Shown piece after piece: positions 18,127 to 26,103 of a stretch of DNA of 40,554 nt (within the stretch, counting starts at the first letter, position 1; the number at the start of each line of letters is the position of its first letter). The notes beneath the pieces were generated by a model. That model was not told the origin of the DNA and ran no database searches. It saw only the letters and a list, made by a program, of their open reading frames with translations. This DNA is from Streptococcus mitis subsp. hohhotensis (GTDB taxonomy: Bacteria > Bacillota > Bacilli > Lactobacillales > Streptococcaceae). The stretch spans positions 1-40,554 of the forward strand of contig NZ_JAIRCA020000020.1 in NCBI RefSeq assembly GCF_020089495.2. The letters are read 5' to 3'. Made by a program: the position numbers and the translations under genes.

Positions 18127-18165
18127 TTAAAAGGAATCAGGTTCTAAAATCTGATTCCTTTTTTC
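18127..18165. terminator. Bidirectional terminator between manN and pepC
   Basis: AAAAGGAATCAG pairs with CTGATTCCTTTT (12 bp), with six T's on the plus strand and an A-rich start serving the opposite strand. Confidence 0.9.
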
Positions 18166-18172
18166 TATACTT

Positions 18173-19507
18173 TTATTCGGCCAAGGCACCCATTGGATCC
18201 CATGGTGCGAGTACGATTGGTTCTGCTTCATAGGCAGCTAGTTCTTCTGCTGTTAGTAATTCCTTACGAACAACAATTTGATAAGTGTATTCGTCCATCC
18301 AAGCATCTGAAGCAACAAAGTAACCATCTGTACCAACCTTGTCTCCCCATGAGTTTTCAACCTTCCACTTGGTTGACTTGCCATTTTCATCCAAATCCAC
18401 ACCTGTCAAGACCATGGCGTGGGTCATCAAGCTCTCACTGTAATCCAAACGTCCAGCCTTGTCTTGAGTGAGTTTAATGTCCATGCTTGATTCAAAGTCA
18501 TAAACATCTGTCGCAAGGATCCCAGCTTTACGATTGCTGAGTTGACCGACATCTGATCCAAACCAAACAGTCTCACCTGCTTGCATTTGGGCAATCGCTA
18601 ATTCTTTCAAGCGTTCCATCGGTACATTGATGTAACGAACCGCACGGCTACCAACCACATTCCCCAACATCTCAACTGTGTAAGATTTGCCGTAAGGCTT
18701 GTCAGCAGTTGGGGCATTGATAACAGAAACATAGTCCTCTAGAGGAAGATTGACATATTTCTTGTAAAACTCTTGTGGTGTGATGCCCTTTTCGCTTTGG
18801 TAGTTGTTATCCTTATCGCGATAAGCAAAGTCAAATTTACGTGGTGGAAGGCCTAGGGACATAGCAAGAAAATTAAAGATTTCTTGCAAGAGGTCTTCTT
18901 TCTTAGCTTGAACAGTCGCTTGGTCTGCACCAGAAGCGAGCAAGTCACGCAAGATTTGAGCATCTTGACGAAGCAATTTGTTGAGAATGGCATTTAGCTC
19001 ACGACTACTGCTAGATGAAACAGATTCAGGGTAAACCGACTTAGGAACGACACCGTATTTCTCAAAGAGAGACACCACCATATCCCACTGACCTCCGTCT
19101 TGTTGTGGTGTTTGGAGTAGGAATTTAAACTTACGGCTCGTCAAATCTTGGTCTGCAGTCGCAATGACTTGCTCCAAGAACCAGTTGGATTTCTCATACT
19201 TGTCCCAGAAGAAGGTGTGGGCCTGTGATAACTCAAAATTTTCCAGTTTGTATTGTGAGATGAGCTTGTGGCGGAAAGTGTTAAGGGCTGCAAACATCCA
19301 GCAACGACCAGACGCTTTCTGGTTGGTTACCTTGTCCTTAGTCAAATCCAATGAGAAAACAGGTGTGTTGTCTACATGGCTTTGGCGACGTTCTAGGGCT
19401 GCAAAAATTCCGTTGTGGCTGGCAGCATTTTCAATCGCTTGGTATTTGACATTTGCTTCATAGTTGGCAAATAATTTATCAGTAAATGATTCTTGAATCG
19501 CGTTCAT
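18173..19507 (-). CDS. pepC: Aminopeptidase C (bleomycin hydrolase family)
   Basis: A 444-aa cytoplasmic cysteine aminopeptidase (C1B). The catalytic cysteine C69 lies in QKASGRCWMFAAL, the histidine in MTHAMVLTGV and the asparagine in KVENSWGD, giving the full Cys-His-Asn triad. The chain ends DPMGALAE; the C-terminal tail enters the active site in this family and sets aminopeptidase action. GAGGAATCT precedes the ATG. Monocistronic; it releases N-terminal residues from imported peptides. Confidence 0.95.
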   Translation of the reverse strand: MNAIQESFTDKLFANYEANVKYQAIENAASHNGIFAALERRQSHVDNTPVFSLDLTKDKVTNQKASGRCWMFAALNTFRHKLISQYKLENFELSQAHTFFWDKYEKSNWFLEQVIATADQDLTSRKFKFLLQTPQQDGGQWDMVVSLFEKYGVVPKSVYPESVSSSSSRELNAILNKLLRQDAQILRDLLASGADQATVQAKKEDLLQEIFNFLAMSLGLPPRKFDFAYRDKDNNYQSEKGITPQEFYKKYVNLPLEDYVSVINAPTADKPYGKSYTVEMLGNVVGSRAVRYINVPMERLKELAIAQMQAGETVWFGSDVGQLSNRKAGILATDVYDFESSMDIKLTQDKAGRLDYSESLMTHAMVLTGVDLDENGKSTKWKVENSWGDKVGTDGYFVASDAWMDEYTYQIVVRKELLTAEELAAYEAEPIVLAPWDPMGALAE

Positions 19508-19533
19508 AGATTCCTCCTTTTATTCTACAGTCT

Positions 19534-19561
19534 ATTATAACTCTTTTCACAAAGGAAGCAA
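19534..19561 (-). promoter_or_regulatory. pepC promoter
   Basis: Minus strand TTGCTT (19561-19556), 16-bp spacer, TATAAT (19539-19534). Confidence 0.65.
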
Positions 19562-19572
19562 CTGAAAAACAT

Positions 19573-19602
19573 AAAAGGCAAGGACATTCTTCCTCACCTT
19601 TT
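19573..19602 (-). terminator. Terminator of the pseudouridine synthase gene
   Basis: AAAAGG..AGGA pairs with TCCT..CCTTTT with small internal mismatches, 15 bases after the stop on the minus strand. The T-run is short. Confidence 0.6.
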
Positions 19603-19617
19603 CGAATATAAATCAAA

Positions 19618-20340
19618 TTAAGCAATATTCGCAAGGAGAGCTTCTAACTCTTCCTTGGTCAAGCGACGCCATTCTCCTCGCTGCAAGTTCTCATCTAAAA
19701 CTAAAGTTCCCATAGTCAAACGCTGTAGGTCCACTACTTCCTTGCCACAGTAAGCCACCATACGCTTGACCTGATGGAACTTCCCTTCTGCAATGGTCAC
19801 ACGAATTTGGCTTTGAATTTTTTCTGTATCTATGGACACAATCTCCAGTTTAGCGGGCTGACAAGTAAAGTCTTTGAGAGGAATACCCTTAGCAAATATC
19901 TCCACATCTTCTTGGGTCATGATTCCCTTGACTTGTGCCTGATACGTCTTGTCAACATGACGCTTAGGTGAAAGAAGAGCATGGGCCAGCTGACCATCAT
20001 TGGTCAAGAGCAAAAGACCATGCGTGTCAATATCCAAGCGTCCTACTGGGAAAACTTCCTTGCTCCGAGCCAAGTCATCCAACAAGTCCAGAACGGTTCT
20101 GTGCTTAGGATCCTCAGTCGCTGAGATGACTCCTTTGGGCTTGTTCATCATGTAGTAGACAAACTCTTCATACTCCAACACTTGCCCATCAAAGATAATC
20201 TCATCTCTTTCTTCATCAATCTGCAATTTAGCTGATTTCTCTTTTTTACCATTTACCGTCACTCGCCCAGCCTTGAGCATGTTTTTGACCTCAGTCCGGC
20301 TCCCCACAGCGCAGGCAACTAAAAATTTATCCAATCTCAT
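19618..20340 (-). CDS. rsuA: 16S rRNA pseudouridine synthase, RsuA type
   Basis: 240 aa. An N-terminal S4 RNA-binding domain (RLDKFLVACAVGSRTEVKNM) is followed by the RsuA/RluB catalytic domain with GRLDIDTHGLLLLTNDG, catalytic D103. The family modifies 16S U516 or 23S U2605; length and top motifs favour RsuA. No ribosome site precedes the ATG, and an extended -10 (TGATATAAT) ends only six bases upstream, so the transcript may begin at the start codon itself. Neighbours do not suggest a pathway. Confidence 0.9.
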   Translation of the reverse strand: MRLDKFLVACAVGSRTEVKNMLKAGRVTVNGKKEKSAKLQIDEERDEIIFDGQVLEYEEFVYYMMNKPKGVISATEDPKHRTVLDLLDDLARSKEVFPVGRLDIDTHGLLLLTNDGQLAHALLSPKRHVDKTYQAQVKGIMTQEDVEIFAKGIPLKDFTCQPAKLEIVSIDTEKIQSQIRVTIAEGKFHQVKRMVAYCGKEVVDLQRLTMGTLVLDENLQRGEWRRLTKEELEALLANIA

Positions 20341-20346
20341 AGAACT

Positions 20347-20355
20347 ATTATATCA
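20347..20355 (-). promoter_or_regulatory. rsuA promoter (-10), possibly leaderless
   Basis: Minus strand TGATATAAT (20355-20347). The six bases between the -10 and ATG 20340 put the expected transcript start on or next to the A of the start codon. Confidence 0.6.
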
Positions 20356-20359
20356 TATC

Positions 20360-20393
20360 AAAAGGAGGCTGTCTCAATGACCAACCTCCTTTT
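20360..20393 (-). terminator. Hairpin upstream of rsuA
   Basis: AAAAGGAGG pairs perfectly with CCTCCTTTT. On the minus strand it would stop transcripts from the upstream GlsB-like gene and the BOX element before the rsuA promoter. Confidence 0.65.
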
Positions 20394-20399
20394 CATTTC

Positions 20400-20596
20400 A
20401 TACTCTTCAAAAATCTCTTCAAACCACGTCAACGTCGCCTTGCCGTATGTATGGTTACTGACTTCGTCAGTTCTATCTGCAACCTCAAAACAGTGTTTTG
20501 AGCTGGCTTCGTCAGTTTCATCTACAACCTCAAAGCAGTGCTTTGAGCAGCCTGCGGCTAGTTTCCTAGTTTGCTCTGTGATTTTCATTGAGTATC
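20400..20596 (+). repeat. BOX element with two boxB units
   Basis: boxA (ACTCTTCAAAAATCTCTTC, then CGTCAACGTCGCCTTGCCG), two consecutive 45-bp boxB-type units starting at 20471 and 20516 (CAACCTCAAAACAGTGTTTT and CAACCTCAAAGCAGTGCTTT), then boxC (GCCTGCGGCTAGTTTCCTAG) to TTTCATTGAGTAT. Oriented A to C on the plus strand. It lies between the rsuA and GlsB-like genes. Confidence 0.92.
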
Positions 20597-20608
20597 AGAT
20601 TTAAGAAA

Positions 20609-20839
20609 TTAACTTCCTCGTCTCCAAAAAATCGCTAAGACAATCATGGCTCCTAATACTGCAGGGATAATGGCTGTTCCTGATATAATTGGACCCCAAG
20701 TCCCAAAAAGCAAGTGGCCTATAAAGGCACCAATCCATCCGAGAAACATTTTCCCAAAACATCCCATTCGCTCTCCACGGTTGGTCAGAGTACCTGCTAA
20801 AAATCCCACTAGGAGACCAACGAACATACTTCCTAACAT
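20609..20839 (-). CDS. GlsB/YeaQ/YmgE-family membrane protein
   Basis: A 76-aa protein with two or three glycine-rich membrane segments (MFVGLLVGFLAGTL, MFLGWIGAFIGHLLFG, PAVLGAMIVLAIFWRRG). The pattern of small residues with a central polar loop (NRGERMGCFGK) fits the transglycosylase-associated / GlsB stress-membrane family. AAGGAG five bases ahead of ATG 20839 supports the start. Function unknown. It lies 9 bases downstream of pepS, so it may be co-transcribed. Confidence 0.78.
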   Translation of the reverse strand: MLGSMFVGLLVGFLAGTLTNRGERMGCFGKMFLGWIGAFIGHLLFGTWGPIISGTAIIPAVLGAMIVLAIFWRRGS

Positions 20840-20848
20840 ATTATCTCC

Positions 20849-22090
20849 TTAATTTGCCCAATCTCCGTTACGGAAGAGTGGTACACGTGTTCCATCCTCA
20901 CGGATACCATCGATATCCATTTGGTTAGAACCAATCATAAAGTCTACGTGAACATCTGAACGGTTAAGCCCCGCAGCATCAAGCTCCTCTTCACTCATCT
21001 CCGCTCCACCAACAACGCTAGTTGCATAGGCTGCACCGATAGCCAAGTGATTTGACGCATTCTCATCGAAAAGGGTGTTAAAGAAGGTAATGCCTGACTG
21101 AGAAATTGGGCTTGGATCTGGTACCAAGGCACATTCACCCAAGGCACGCGCACCCGCATTTTCAAAGACAAGGTCTTTCATGACCTGATCACCCTTATCA
21201 GCATTGATATCTACGATTTGTCCATCCTTAAAGGTTACCTTAATACCTTCGATGATATTTCCATTATAGCTAAGCGGTTTTGTAGAAGTGACATAACCAT
21301 CTGCGCGACGGAAGTCAGGCGCTGTGAAGACTTCCTCTGTCGGCATATTTGGCAAGAATCCTTCGCCCTGCGCATTGATAGCGCCAGCTGATTCCCAAAC
21401 GTGGTTCTTTGGCAAACCAAGTGTCAAATCGGTTCCTGGCGCTGTGTAGTGAAGGGCTGAAAATTGTTCTTTATTAAGCATATCAGCCATGCTCTTAAGG
21501 ATAGCTGCATGATTTTCCCAAGCCTTAACAGGATCTTCTTCGTAGACACGGCAAGTTTTAAAGATTTGGTCCCAAAGAAGATCGACTGCTTCTTCGTCGC
21601 TCGCAGCATTTGGAAAGACTTTCTTAGCCCACTCAAGTCCAGCAGCAGCTGCTACAGTCCAGCTAACCTTGTTGGATTGCGTTGCGATGCGCATTGGCTT
21701 CATAGCAAGTCCCATAGCTTTAGCAGAAGCTGAAAGCTTGTCAGCGTCCACACCGTTCAAAGCACCTGGATCAGATGAACGAACCCCAAGACGGCTAGCT
21801 TTGTTCTCCAAAAGATAGTTCATCTCAGCAATCTTGTATTCTGGCACATTGTCCAAACGTTCTATCGGTGCATGGAGAAATTTCTCACGGTTAATCACAT
21901 CATCTGTCCACTGAACGATAACCTCATGCGCACCCAAAGCATAAGCTTCTTTGACGATTAAGTGAGCCAACTCACGTTGCTCCACATCGATAGAGAGAGC
22001 CAAAGTGTGACCAGGTTGCACATTGATTCCATTTGCAACCAATAATTTCGCATATTTTTCTAGATTTTCTTTAAAATTTGGTAAAACCAT
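20849..22090 (-). CDS. pepS: Aminopeptidase PepS (M29 family)
   Basis: A 413-aa metallo-aminopeptidase of the M29 (AmpS/PepS/thermophilic aminopeptidase) family. The family regions are LPNMPTEEVFTAPD, FNTLFDENASNHLAIG and DVHVDFMIGSNQMDIDG, which carry the metal-binding Glu/His/Asp residues. It releases N-terminal residues, in streptococci especially Arg and aromatics. The ribosome site is poor (AAAAGAGAAAAC). It lies 21 bases behind a 50-aa membrane protein and 9 before the GlsB-like gene, suggesting one transcript. Confidence 0.93.
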   Translation of the reverse strand: MVLPNFKENLEKYAKLLVANGINVQPGHTLALSIDVEQRELAHLIVKEAYALGAHEVIVQWTDDVINREKFLHAPIERLDNVPEYKIAEMNYLLENKASRLGVRSSDPGALNGVDADKLSASAKAMGLAMKPMRIATQSNKVSWTVAAAAGLEWAKKVFPNAASDEEAVDLLWDQIFKTCRVYEEDPVKAWENHAAILKSMADMLNKEQFSALHYTAPGTDLTLGLPKNHVWESAGAINAQGEGFLPNMPTEEVFTAPDFRRADGYVTSTKPLSYNGNIIEGIKVTFKDGQIVDINADKGDQVMKDLVFENAGARALGECALVPDPSPISQSGITFFNTLFDENASNHLAIGAAYATSVVGGAEMSEEELDAAGLNRSDVHVDFMIGSNQMDIDGIREDGTRVPLFRNGDWAN

Positions 22091-22111
22091 GTTGTTTTCT
22101 CTTTTCTATTT

Positions 22112-22264
22112 TTATTTTTCTTTCAAAGCAGAGAATAATCCTGCTAAAGCAATAGCACCTGACAAGAGTGCTGTTGATAGAAGAATTGTCTGATCAGCAA
22201 GTTCTAATTGATATTCAAATACCTTCTCAGCCGGCTTATCTTCCGCAAAAATTCTTAGTTTCAT
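22112..22264 (-). CDS. 50-aa single-span membrane protein
   Basis: An unlisted short gene. ATG 22264 to TAA 22112 encodes 50 residues: a charged N-terminus (MKLRIFAEDKPAEKVFEYQL), one hydrophobic helix (TILLSTALLSGAIALAGLFSA) and the tail LKEK. AAGGGGGG lies seven bases ahead of the ATG, a strong ribosome site. It sits between the toxin gene (20 bases upstream) and pepS (21 bases downstream), all on the minus strand, so it is probably transcribed with one or both. I do not recognise a family. Confidence 0.65.
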   Translation of the reverse strand: MKLRIFAEDKPAEKVFEYQLELADQTILLSTALLSGAIALAGLFSALKEK

Positions 22265-22284
22265 GAGACCCCCCTTAAAATTTA

Positions 22285-22563
22285 TTAAAATAAATCACTA
22301 TGACTACCTGTCCTAAGCAAGTTTAAAAGTAATTCTTCCTTGTCTACTTTATAAACCAAAAGCCAATCTGGCTGGATATGGCATTCACGAACTCCTTGAA
22401 AATGCTTGGATGCTGTCAGTTGATGATCACGATATCTAGCAGGAAGTTCTTTTTCTTGAACCAGAAAATTTAAAACTTCTTCTAATAATTCTGCCCTCAA
22501 ACCACGCTTCATAGCCAACTTAAAATCTTTTTTAAACTGTTTATGATAACGAATCTTAAGCAC
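22285..22563 (-). CDS. YafQ-type RelE-family mRNA interferase toxin
   Basis: 92 aa. The C-terminal part ECHIQPDWLLVYKV then LRTGSHSDLF matches YafQ of E. coli. The catalytic set is present: H47, H62, D66, H88 and F92. The family cleaves mRNA in the ribosome. The start overlaps the antitoxin gene by 8 bases, the usual toxin-antitoxin arrangement. It is expected to be held inactive by the DinJ/RelB-like partner. Confidence 0.9.
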   Translation of the reverse strand: MLKIRYHKQFKKDFKLAMKRGLRAELLEEVLNFLVQEKELPARYRDHQLTASKHFQGVRECHIQPDWLLVYKVDKEELLLNLLRTGSHSDLF

Positions 22564-22819
22564 GCAAATCCTCCATCAAGTCAGAGACTGATTCAAAGGA
22601 TTGGCTCATATTACGATTTTGGTCTAAATCCGTTAATACCTCAAGCAACTTCCGATTCTCGTCTAGTCTAACATCAAAAGGTAATCCCTGATATTGAATA
22701 GCCTGACGAAGAAAAATATTGATAGCTGTTGTCATATCCATTCCCAGATTACTAAACACCTGTTGAGCCTGCTCCTTCACCTCACTATCCAAACGGATGC
22801 TCATACTCGTCTTTGACAT
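22556..22819 (-). CDS. DinJ/RelB-type antitoxin
   Basis: 87 aa. The N-terminal KTSMSIRLDSEVKEQAQQVF and NLGMDMTTAINIFLRQA form a ribbon-helix-helix DNA-binding domain of the RelB/DinJ family. The acidic C-terminal half should wrap the YafQ toxin. GGGTGAGAG precedes the ATG. It should repress its own promoter, which overlaps a 10-bp inverted repeat. Confidence 0.9.
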   Translation of the reverse strand: MSKTSMSIRLDSEVKEQAQQVFSNLGMDMTTAINIFLRQAIQYQGLPFDVRLDENRKLLEVLTDLDQNRNMSQSFESVSDLMEDLRA

Positions 22820-22843
22820 ACTCTCACCCTCTTTCTATAGACT

Positions 22844-22893
22844 ATTTTAACAAAAAAGAAGGCTAATGTAAATCTATTGGATATACATTAGCC
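22844..22893 (-). promoter_or_regulatory. TA promoter overlapping a 10-bp inverted repeat
   Basis: GGCTAATGTA (22861-22870) and TACATTAGCC (22884-22893) form a perfect 10-bp inverted repeat with a 13-nt loop. On the minus strand it is followed by TTCTTTTTTG, so it can terminate the DUF262-DUF1524 gene that ends at 22909. The same strand reads TTTACA (22872-22867), 17-bp spacer, TGTTAAAAT (22852-22844), a promoter for the antitoxin gene. One arm thus contains the -35 and could also be the DinJ operator. Confidence 0.6.
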
Positions 22894-22908
22894 TCTTTGG
22901 ATAGATGA

Positions 22909-24792
22909 TTATCGTTGCTCTGATGACTTATTTTCTATAAAATGATTTACCCTAGTCAAGATCTCTTTTTCCAGTTCTGTTATTTGTTCCGGACCCCAAC
23001 CAGAATCTTTTTTAGAAGTTATCTTTGCCATCATCTGTAATTTTAAACTCTGACGATGGAATATCCCTTCTCTTTCCCATTGTTCTAATTTAGCCTCTGG
23101 ATAGGAGTTGCCAAACCGGGAGTTCTGACTATCGGTAATGATACAAAGATTGCCAAAGGAATGTAAAAACTCAGCAGGTAATTGGCTCTCTCCATCATGT
23201 CCATTTGGATTCTGAGGATACCAATGCTCTATGGAGCGACGATATGCAAATTTAAAATCTTTAAACTCAATATCGTAATCTTTCTTCAATTCTTCACGAT
23301 TTTTCCACAAAACATAATCCACAAAGTTAAAAGCGTAAACAGGAATTACCCCATATTTTTTGATACTTTTATCTTCGGTAAACAATCTTTCCTCAGCATA
23401 TCTCACTGCCATTTTTTCAAGAAAATCCTTAAAAAGACTAGCAAATTCTGTTTGATTTAACTCTTCAATATGGTTAAAGAGGAATTGCAAGATTTCATAT
23501 AACCAACGACTATCACGATTAGCAGTAAAGGTCACAGCAAACATGGATTGAAGGAGGATAATGTTTTTGTTTAAATTGTCAAAAGTATTGTTTTGATAAT
23601 TAATTCGAACATATCTCCATCCTCCATTTTCATTTCGTTGATATGTCTCATACTTACCTCGCTTGATTTGCCATTCGGTTTCATTTTCTAATTGAACATT
23701 TTTTACGATTAGCGTATCAAATATATGCTTCATAGTCAGAAGTAGTTGCCCAAATTGTTGGACCCATTTTCTATCTCGACGTTCAATTTGAAATATTGTC
23801 AATAATTTTTTATCATCAAATGTAGTTTCGTCATTTCCTTCCATGATAAAAAAAACTTGAAGCAAAAATGTTGGAAAATCAATTACAGTCGTATAATTTG
23901 AAATATCTGCTCCATTATTTACTAAGCTACTACTTTCATATTTTGTCTGAGTAATTGCATCTAGTAAACTTCGTTGCTCAATTTTTTTTACTCTTATTTT
24001 CTCAAATACACTTTCCAATTTGAAGTTAGTAAATTCTTTACCAAAAATTTTCTCCCCCTCTTCATCAGTATTGTTTGGTCTACTTCGAATTTGAAAAGTT
24101 TTTATTACCGGCTTATCAAATTCTGCACAGGCATCCCAAATTCTCGCAAATCTTTGTGCCATTTCTTGATCTTCACCGAACTTAGCCATCATTTGTGCCT
24201 TGAGAATCTCATGAGCCTCTAGTTGTTCTCCTCGAGAGTTGAAACGTTCGAAATAAAGATTCAAATCTAAATCTTCAGGAAGTATACTCCGAAAAATGAT
24301 AACATTCTCAAAAAGATAATCAACGAAAGACTGAGGATCAAGACGGCGCTCCTCTAGCACTTTTTTCAATGCGTCTCTAGCATGTCCGTAACCTCTAGTC
24401 AGCTCATTTTCATCGCCCTCTAAAATTTTTTTCTTGGCAAATAGATCTTGAATATTCTTATTTGATTTCTTCCGAGCTGGGAAGGTAAGATTGACAGCCT
24501 TCAATCTATCAAAACCAAACTCATGCTTCAAAGCTAAGGCAATCAAATTAAGGGCTGTTGTTCGTTGTTGCCCATCTATGATTTTGAAAATGTCATTCTC
24601 TTTATTAACGACTAATGTTCCAATATAGTAATTGTAATTATCTCTATTTTCTTGAAAAGCATCTGCTACGTCGTTCAATAACTGTTCAATTTCATCATAA
24701 GTCCAAGCAAAATTTCTCTGATAAAGAGGAATAGCATAGGTATCTTCATTTAACAAACGATTAACTGATAAGCTTATATGTGTTTCTACCAT
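22909..24792 (-). CDS. DUF262-DUF1524 protein (GmrSD/SspE-like nuclease)
   Basis: 627 aa. The N-terminal DUF262 domain has IPLYQRNFAW (21-30), IGTLVVN and IIDGQQRTTAL with the DGQQR motif at 73-77, the nucleotide-hydrolysis motif of the GmrS/ParB-like fold. The C-terminal DUF1524 is a His-Me finger nuclease: IEHWYPQNP with H523, FGNL with N548, and further asparagines near 557 and 562. The middle ~350 residues are helical and not assigned. This is the single-chain form of GmrSD type IV enzymes and of SspE. The start overlaps the upstream DUF262 gene by 7 bases. The region is AT-rich relative to its flanks. Which DNA or stimulus it senses is unknown. Confidence 0.85.
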   Translation of the reverse strand: MVETHISLSVNRLLNEDTYAIPLYQRNFAWTYDEIEQLLNDVADAFQENRDNYNYYIGTLVVNKENDIFKIIDGQQRTTALNLIALALKHEFGFDRLKAVNLTFPARKKSNKNIQDLFAKKKILEGDENELTRGYGHARDALKKVLEERRLDPQSFVDYLFENVIIFRSILPEDLDLNLYFERFNSRGEQLEAHEILKAQMMAKFGEDQEMAQRFARIWDACAEFDKPVIKTFQIRSRPNNTDEEGEKIFGKEFTNFKLESVFEKIRVKKIEQRSLLDAITQTKYESSSLVNNGADISNYTTVIDFPTFLLQVFFIMEGNDETTFDDKKLLTIFQIERRDRKWVQQFGQLLLTMKHIFDTLIVKNVQLENETEWQIKRGKYETYQRNENGGWRYVRINYQNNTFDNLNKNIILLQSMFAVTFTANRDSRWLYEILQFLFNHIEELNQTEFASLFKDFLEKMAVRYAEERLFTEDKSIKKYGVIPVYAFNFVDYVLWKNREELKKDYDIEFKDFKFAYRRSIEHWYPQNPNGHDGESQLPAEFLHSFGNLCIITDSQNSRFGNSYPEAKLEQWEREGIFHRQSLKLQMMAKITSKKDSGWGPEQITELEKEILTRVNHFIENKSSEQR

Positions 24793-26096
24793 TTATCTTT
24801 TTCCTCTTCTATAATCTTGTCCACAGTATAATTTTCAAATAATTCTCTATCTATCTTGATCATGAAATCATTCGGAGTAACAGCATGGGATAAAAGTTGA
24901 AATAGCTTTTGAGCCTCTTTTTGTCTAAAACTTCCACCAGCGGCGTATTTCCCTACCGTTGCATCATATATAGCTTTAGACTTAACTCGAGGGTAATAAG
25001 ACCAAATAAACAAGGTCTCTACTATCTCCTTTGATAGCTCCTCTTTTCCAAATCTATCTGCGAAAAGCGAGCAAATATTTAGGAATATATTGTGACACTT
25101 GAGGTAGCGTCCTTTTGAGCTATTGTAAATGTTTAACATACCTTCTGGGTAAGCCAAATTTTGTTCTTCCTTCTCTGACTCATTAGAGAATCCTAACTTT
25201 TTATTTAAAAATTTTTTATGAACTCTAATAGTTTCATGAGCAGATTCAATATACTCAAAAAATTTACTTCCATCAATGATTGGCATAGTAATGGACATAG
25301 GGAGCTTTTCAATATGACGATACAATTCTAAGTATGGAAAGTTCTGATTCAAATCAACGCCTTTAAAATCGTCAATAAAATCCTCTGTAAAACGGAGATA
25401 AGATCCATAACGCTTGTTTGTCAATCCTGTCTCTCCTCGCGACCAACGTCTCATACGAAAAAGATGTTTATCAAATAACTCTTTGAGACTTAAATCTTTA
25501 TCTTCTACAAATTGCTCCCACTTTTCCACAATTCTTTCATCTTCGGAATCTTGCTTGCGAAGATGATAGGCTTTGAGCAAATCATGAGGTTCTAAAGATT
25601 TTCCACGATTATTCTGAGAATCAAATAACTGAAAGGCTTCAGATAATCGTTTCTTTGGCATAGTAATCACGGAGACAGAACAATTTTCCAATAAAAAATT
25701 GCAAATATCTTTTGCCTGATTTTCGCCAACCAATTGAGTCAAATTTTCCCACTCATTATAATTTTCACTCGCATGATAGCAAGATAGCTCTCCAAATACA
25801 GCAGCACTCAGCAGTTGCTTAGCACCCTTATAATTCTCTAATCTATCTAATAAATGAAGAAACAAGGAAATTGAAATTAGCCGTTGCTGTCCATCGACAA
25901 TATCATATCCATCATTTTCATGTAAGATAACGGAACCAATCTGATATTCCTTTTTCCCCATAGCATCTCGTAAATCATAAAAAAGATTACGGATATGTTT
26001 TCTGTTCCATTTATAAGGTCTTTGATAAGAAGGAATCCGCAAATTCCCTTCTTTCAATAGTTCTCCAACCTTTTTAGAAGTAAATTGAATAGTCAT
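24786..26096 (-). CDS. DUF262 protein without a nuclease domain
   Basis: 436 aa. DUF262 motifs are intact: LRIPSYQRPYKW (19-30), QIGSVILHE, DIVDGQQRLIS with DGQQR at 68-72, and LFDSQNNRGKSLEPHDLLKA. The C-terminal half is helical (LKCHNIFLNICSLFADRF, FIWSYYPRVKSKAIYD) and has no recognisable HNH/DUF1524 motif. It may be the sensing or regulating NTPase for the nuclease encoded next, with which it overlaps by 7 bases. GAGGATAAA is the ribosome site. Seven bases separate it from the WYL regulator gene upstream. Confidence 0.8.
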   Translation of the reverse strand: MTIQFTSKKVGELLKEGNLRIPSYQRPYKWNRKHIRNLFYDLRDAMGKKEYQIGSVILHENDGYDIVDGQQRLISISLFLHLLDRLENYKGAKQLLSAAVFGELSCYHASENYNEWENLTQLVGENQAKDICNFLLENCSVSVITMPKKRLSEAFQLFDSQNNRGKSLEPHDLLKAYHLRKQDSEDERIVEKWEQFVEDKDLSLKELFDKHLFRMRRWSRGETGLTNKRYGSYLRFTEDFIDDFKGVDLNQNFPYLELYRHIEKLPMSITMPIIDGSKFFEYIESAHETIRVHKKFLNKKLGFSNESEKEEQNLAYPEGMLNIYNSSKGRYLKCHNIFLNICSLFADRFGKEELSKEIVETLFIWSYYPRVKSKAIYDATVGKYAAGGSFRQKEAQKLFQLLSHAVTPNDFMIKIDRELFENYTVDKIIEEEKDKW

Positions 26097-26103
26097 TTTA
26101 TCC

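Noticed and set aside
20358..20588. 76-aa minus-strand frame with two repeated SKHCFEV segments
   Set aside because: It is translated BOX sequence (two boxB units); the repeat comes from the DNA element, and no ribosome site or promoter supports it.
20377..20604. 75-aa plus-strand frame over the same BOX
   Set aside because: Also BOX sequence; antisense shadow of the repeat.
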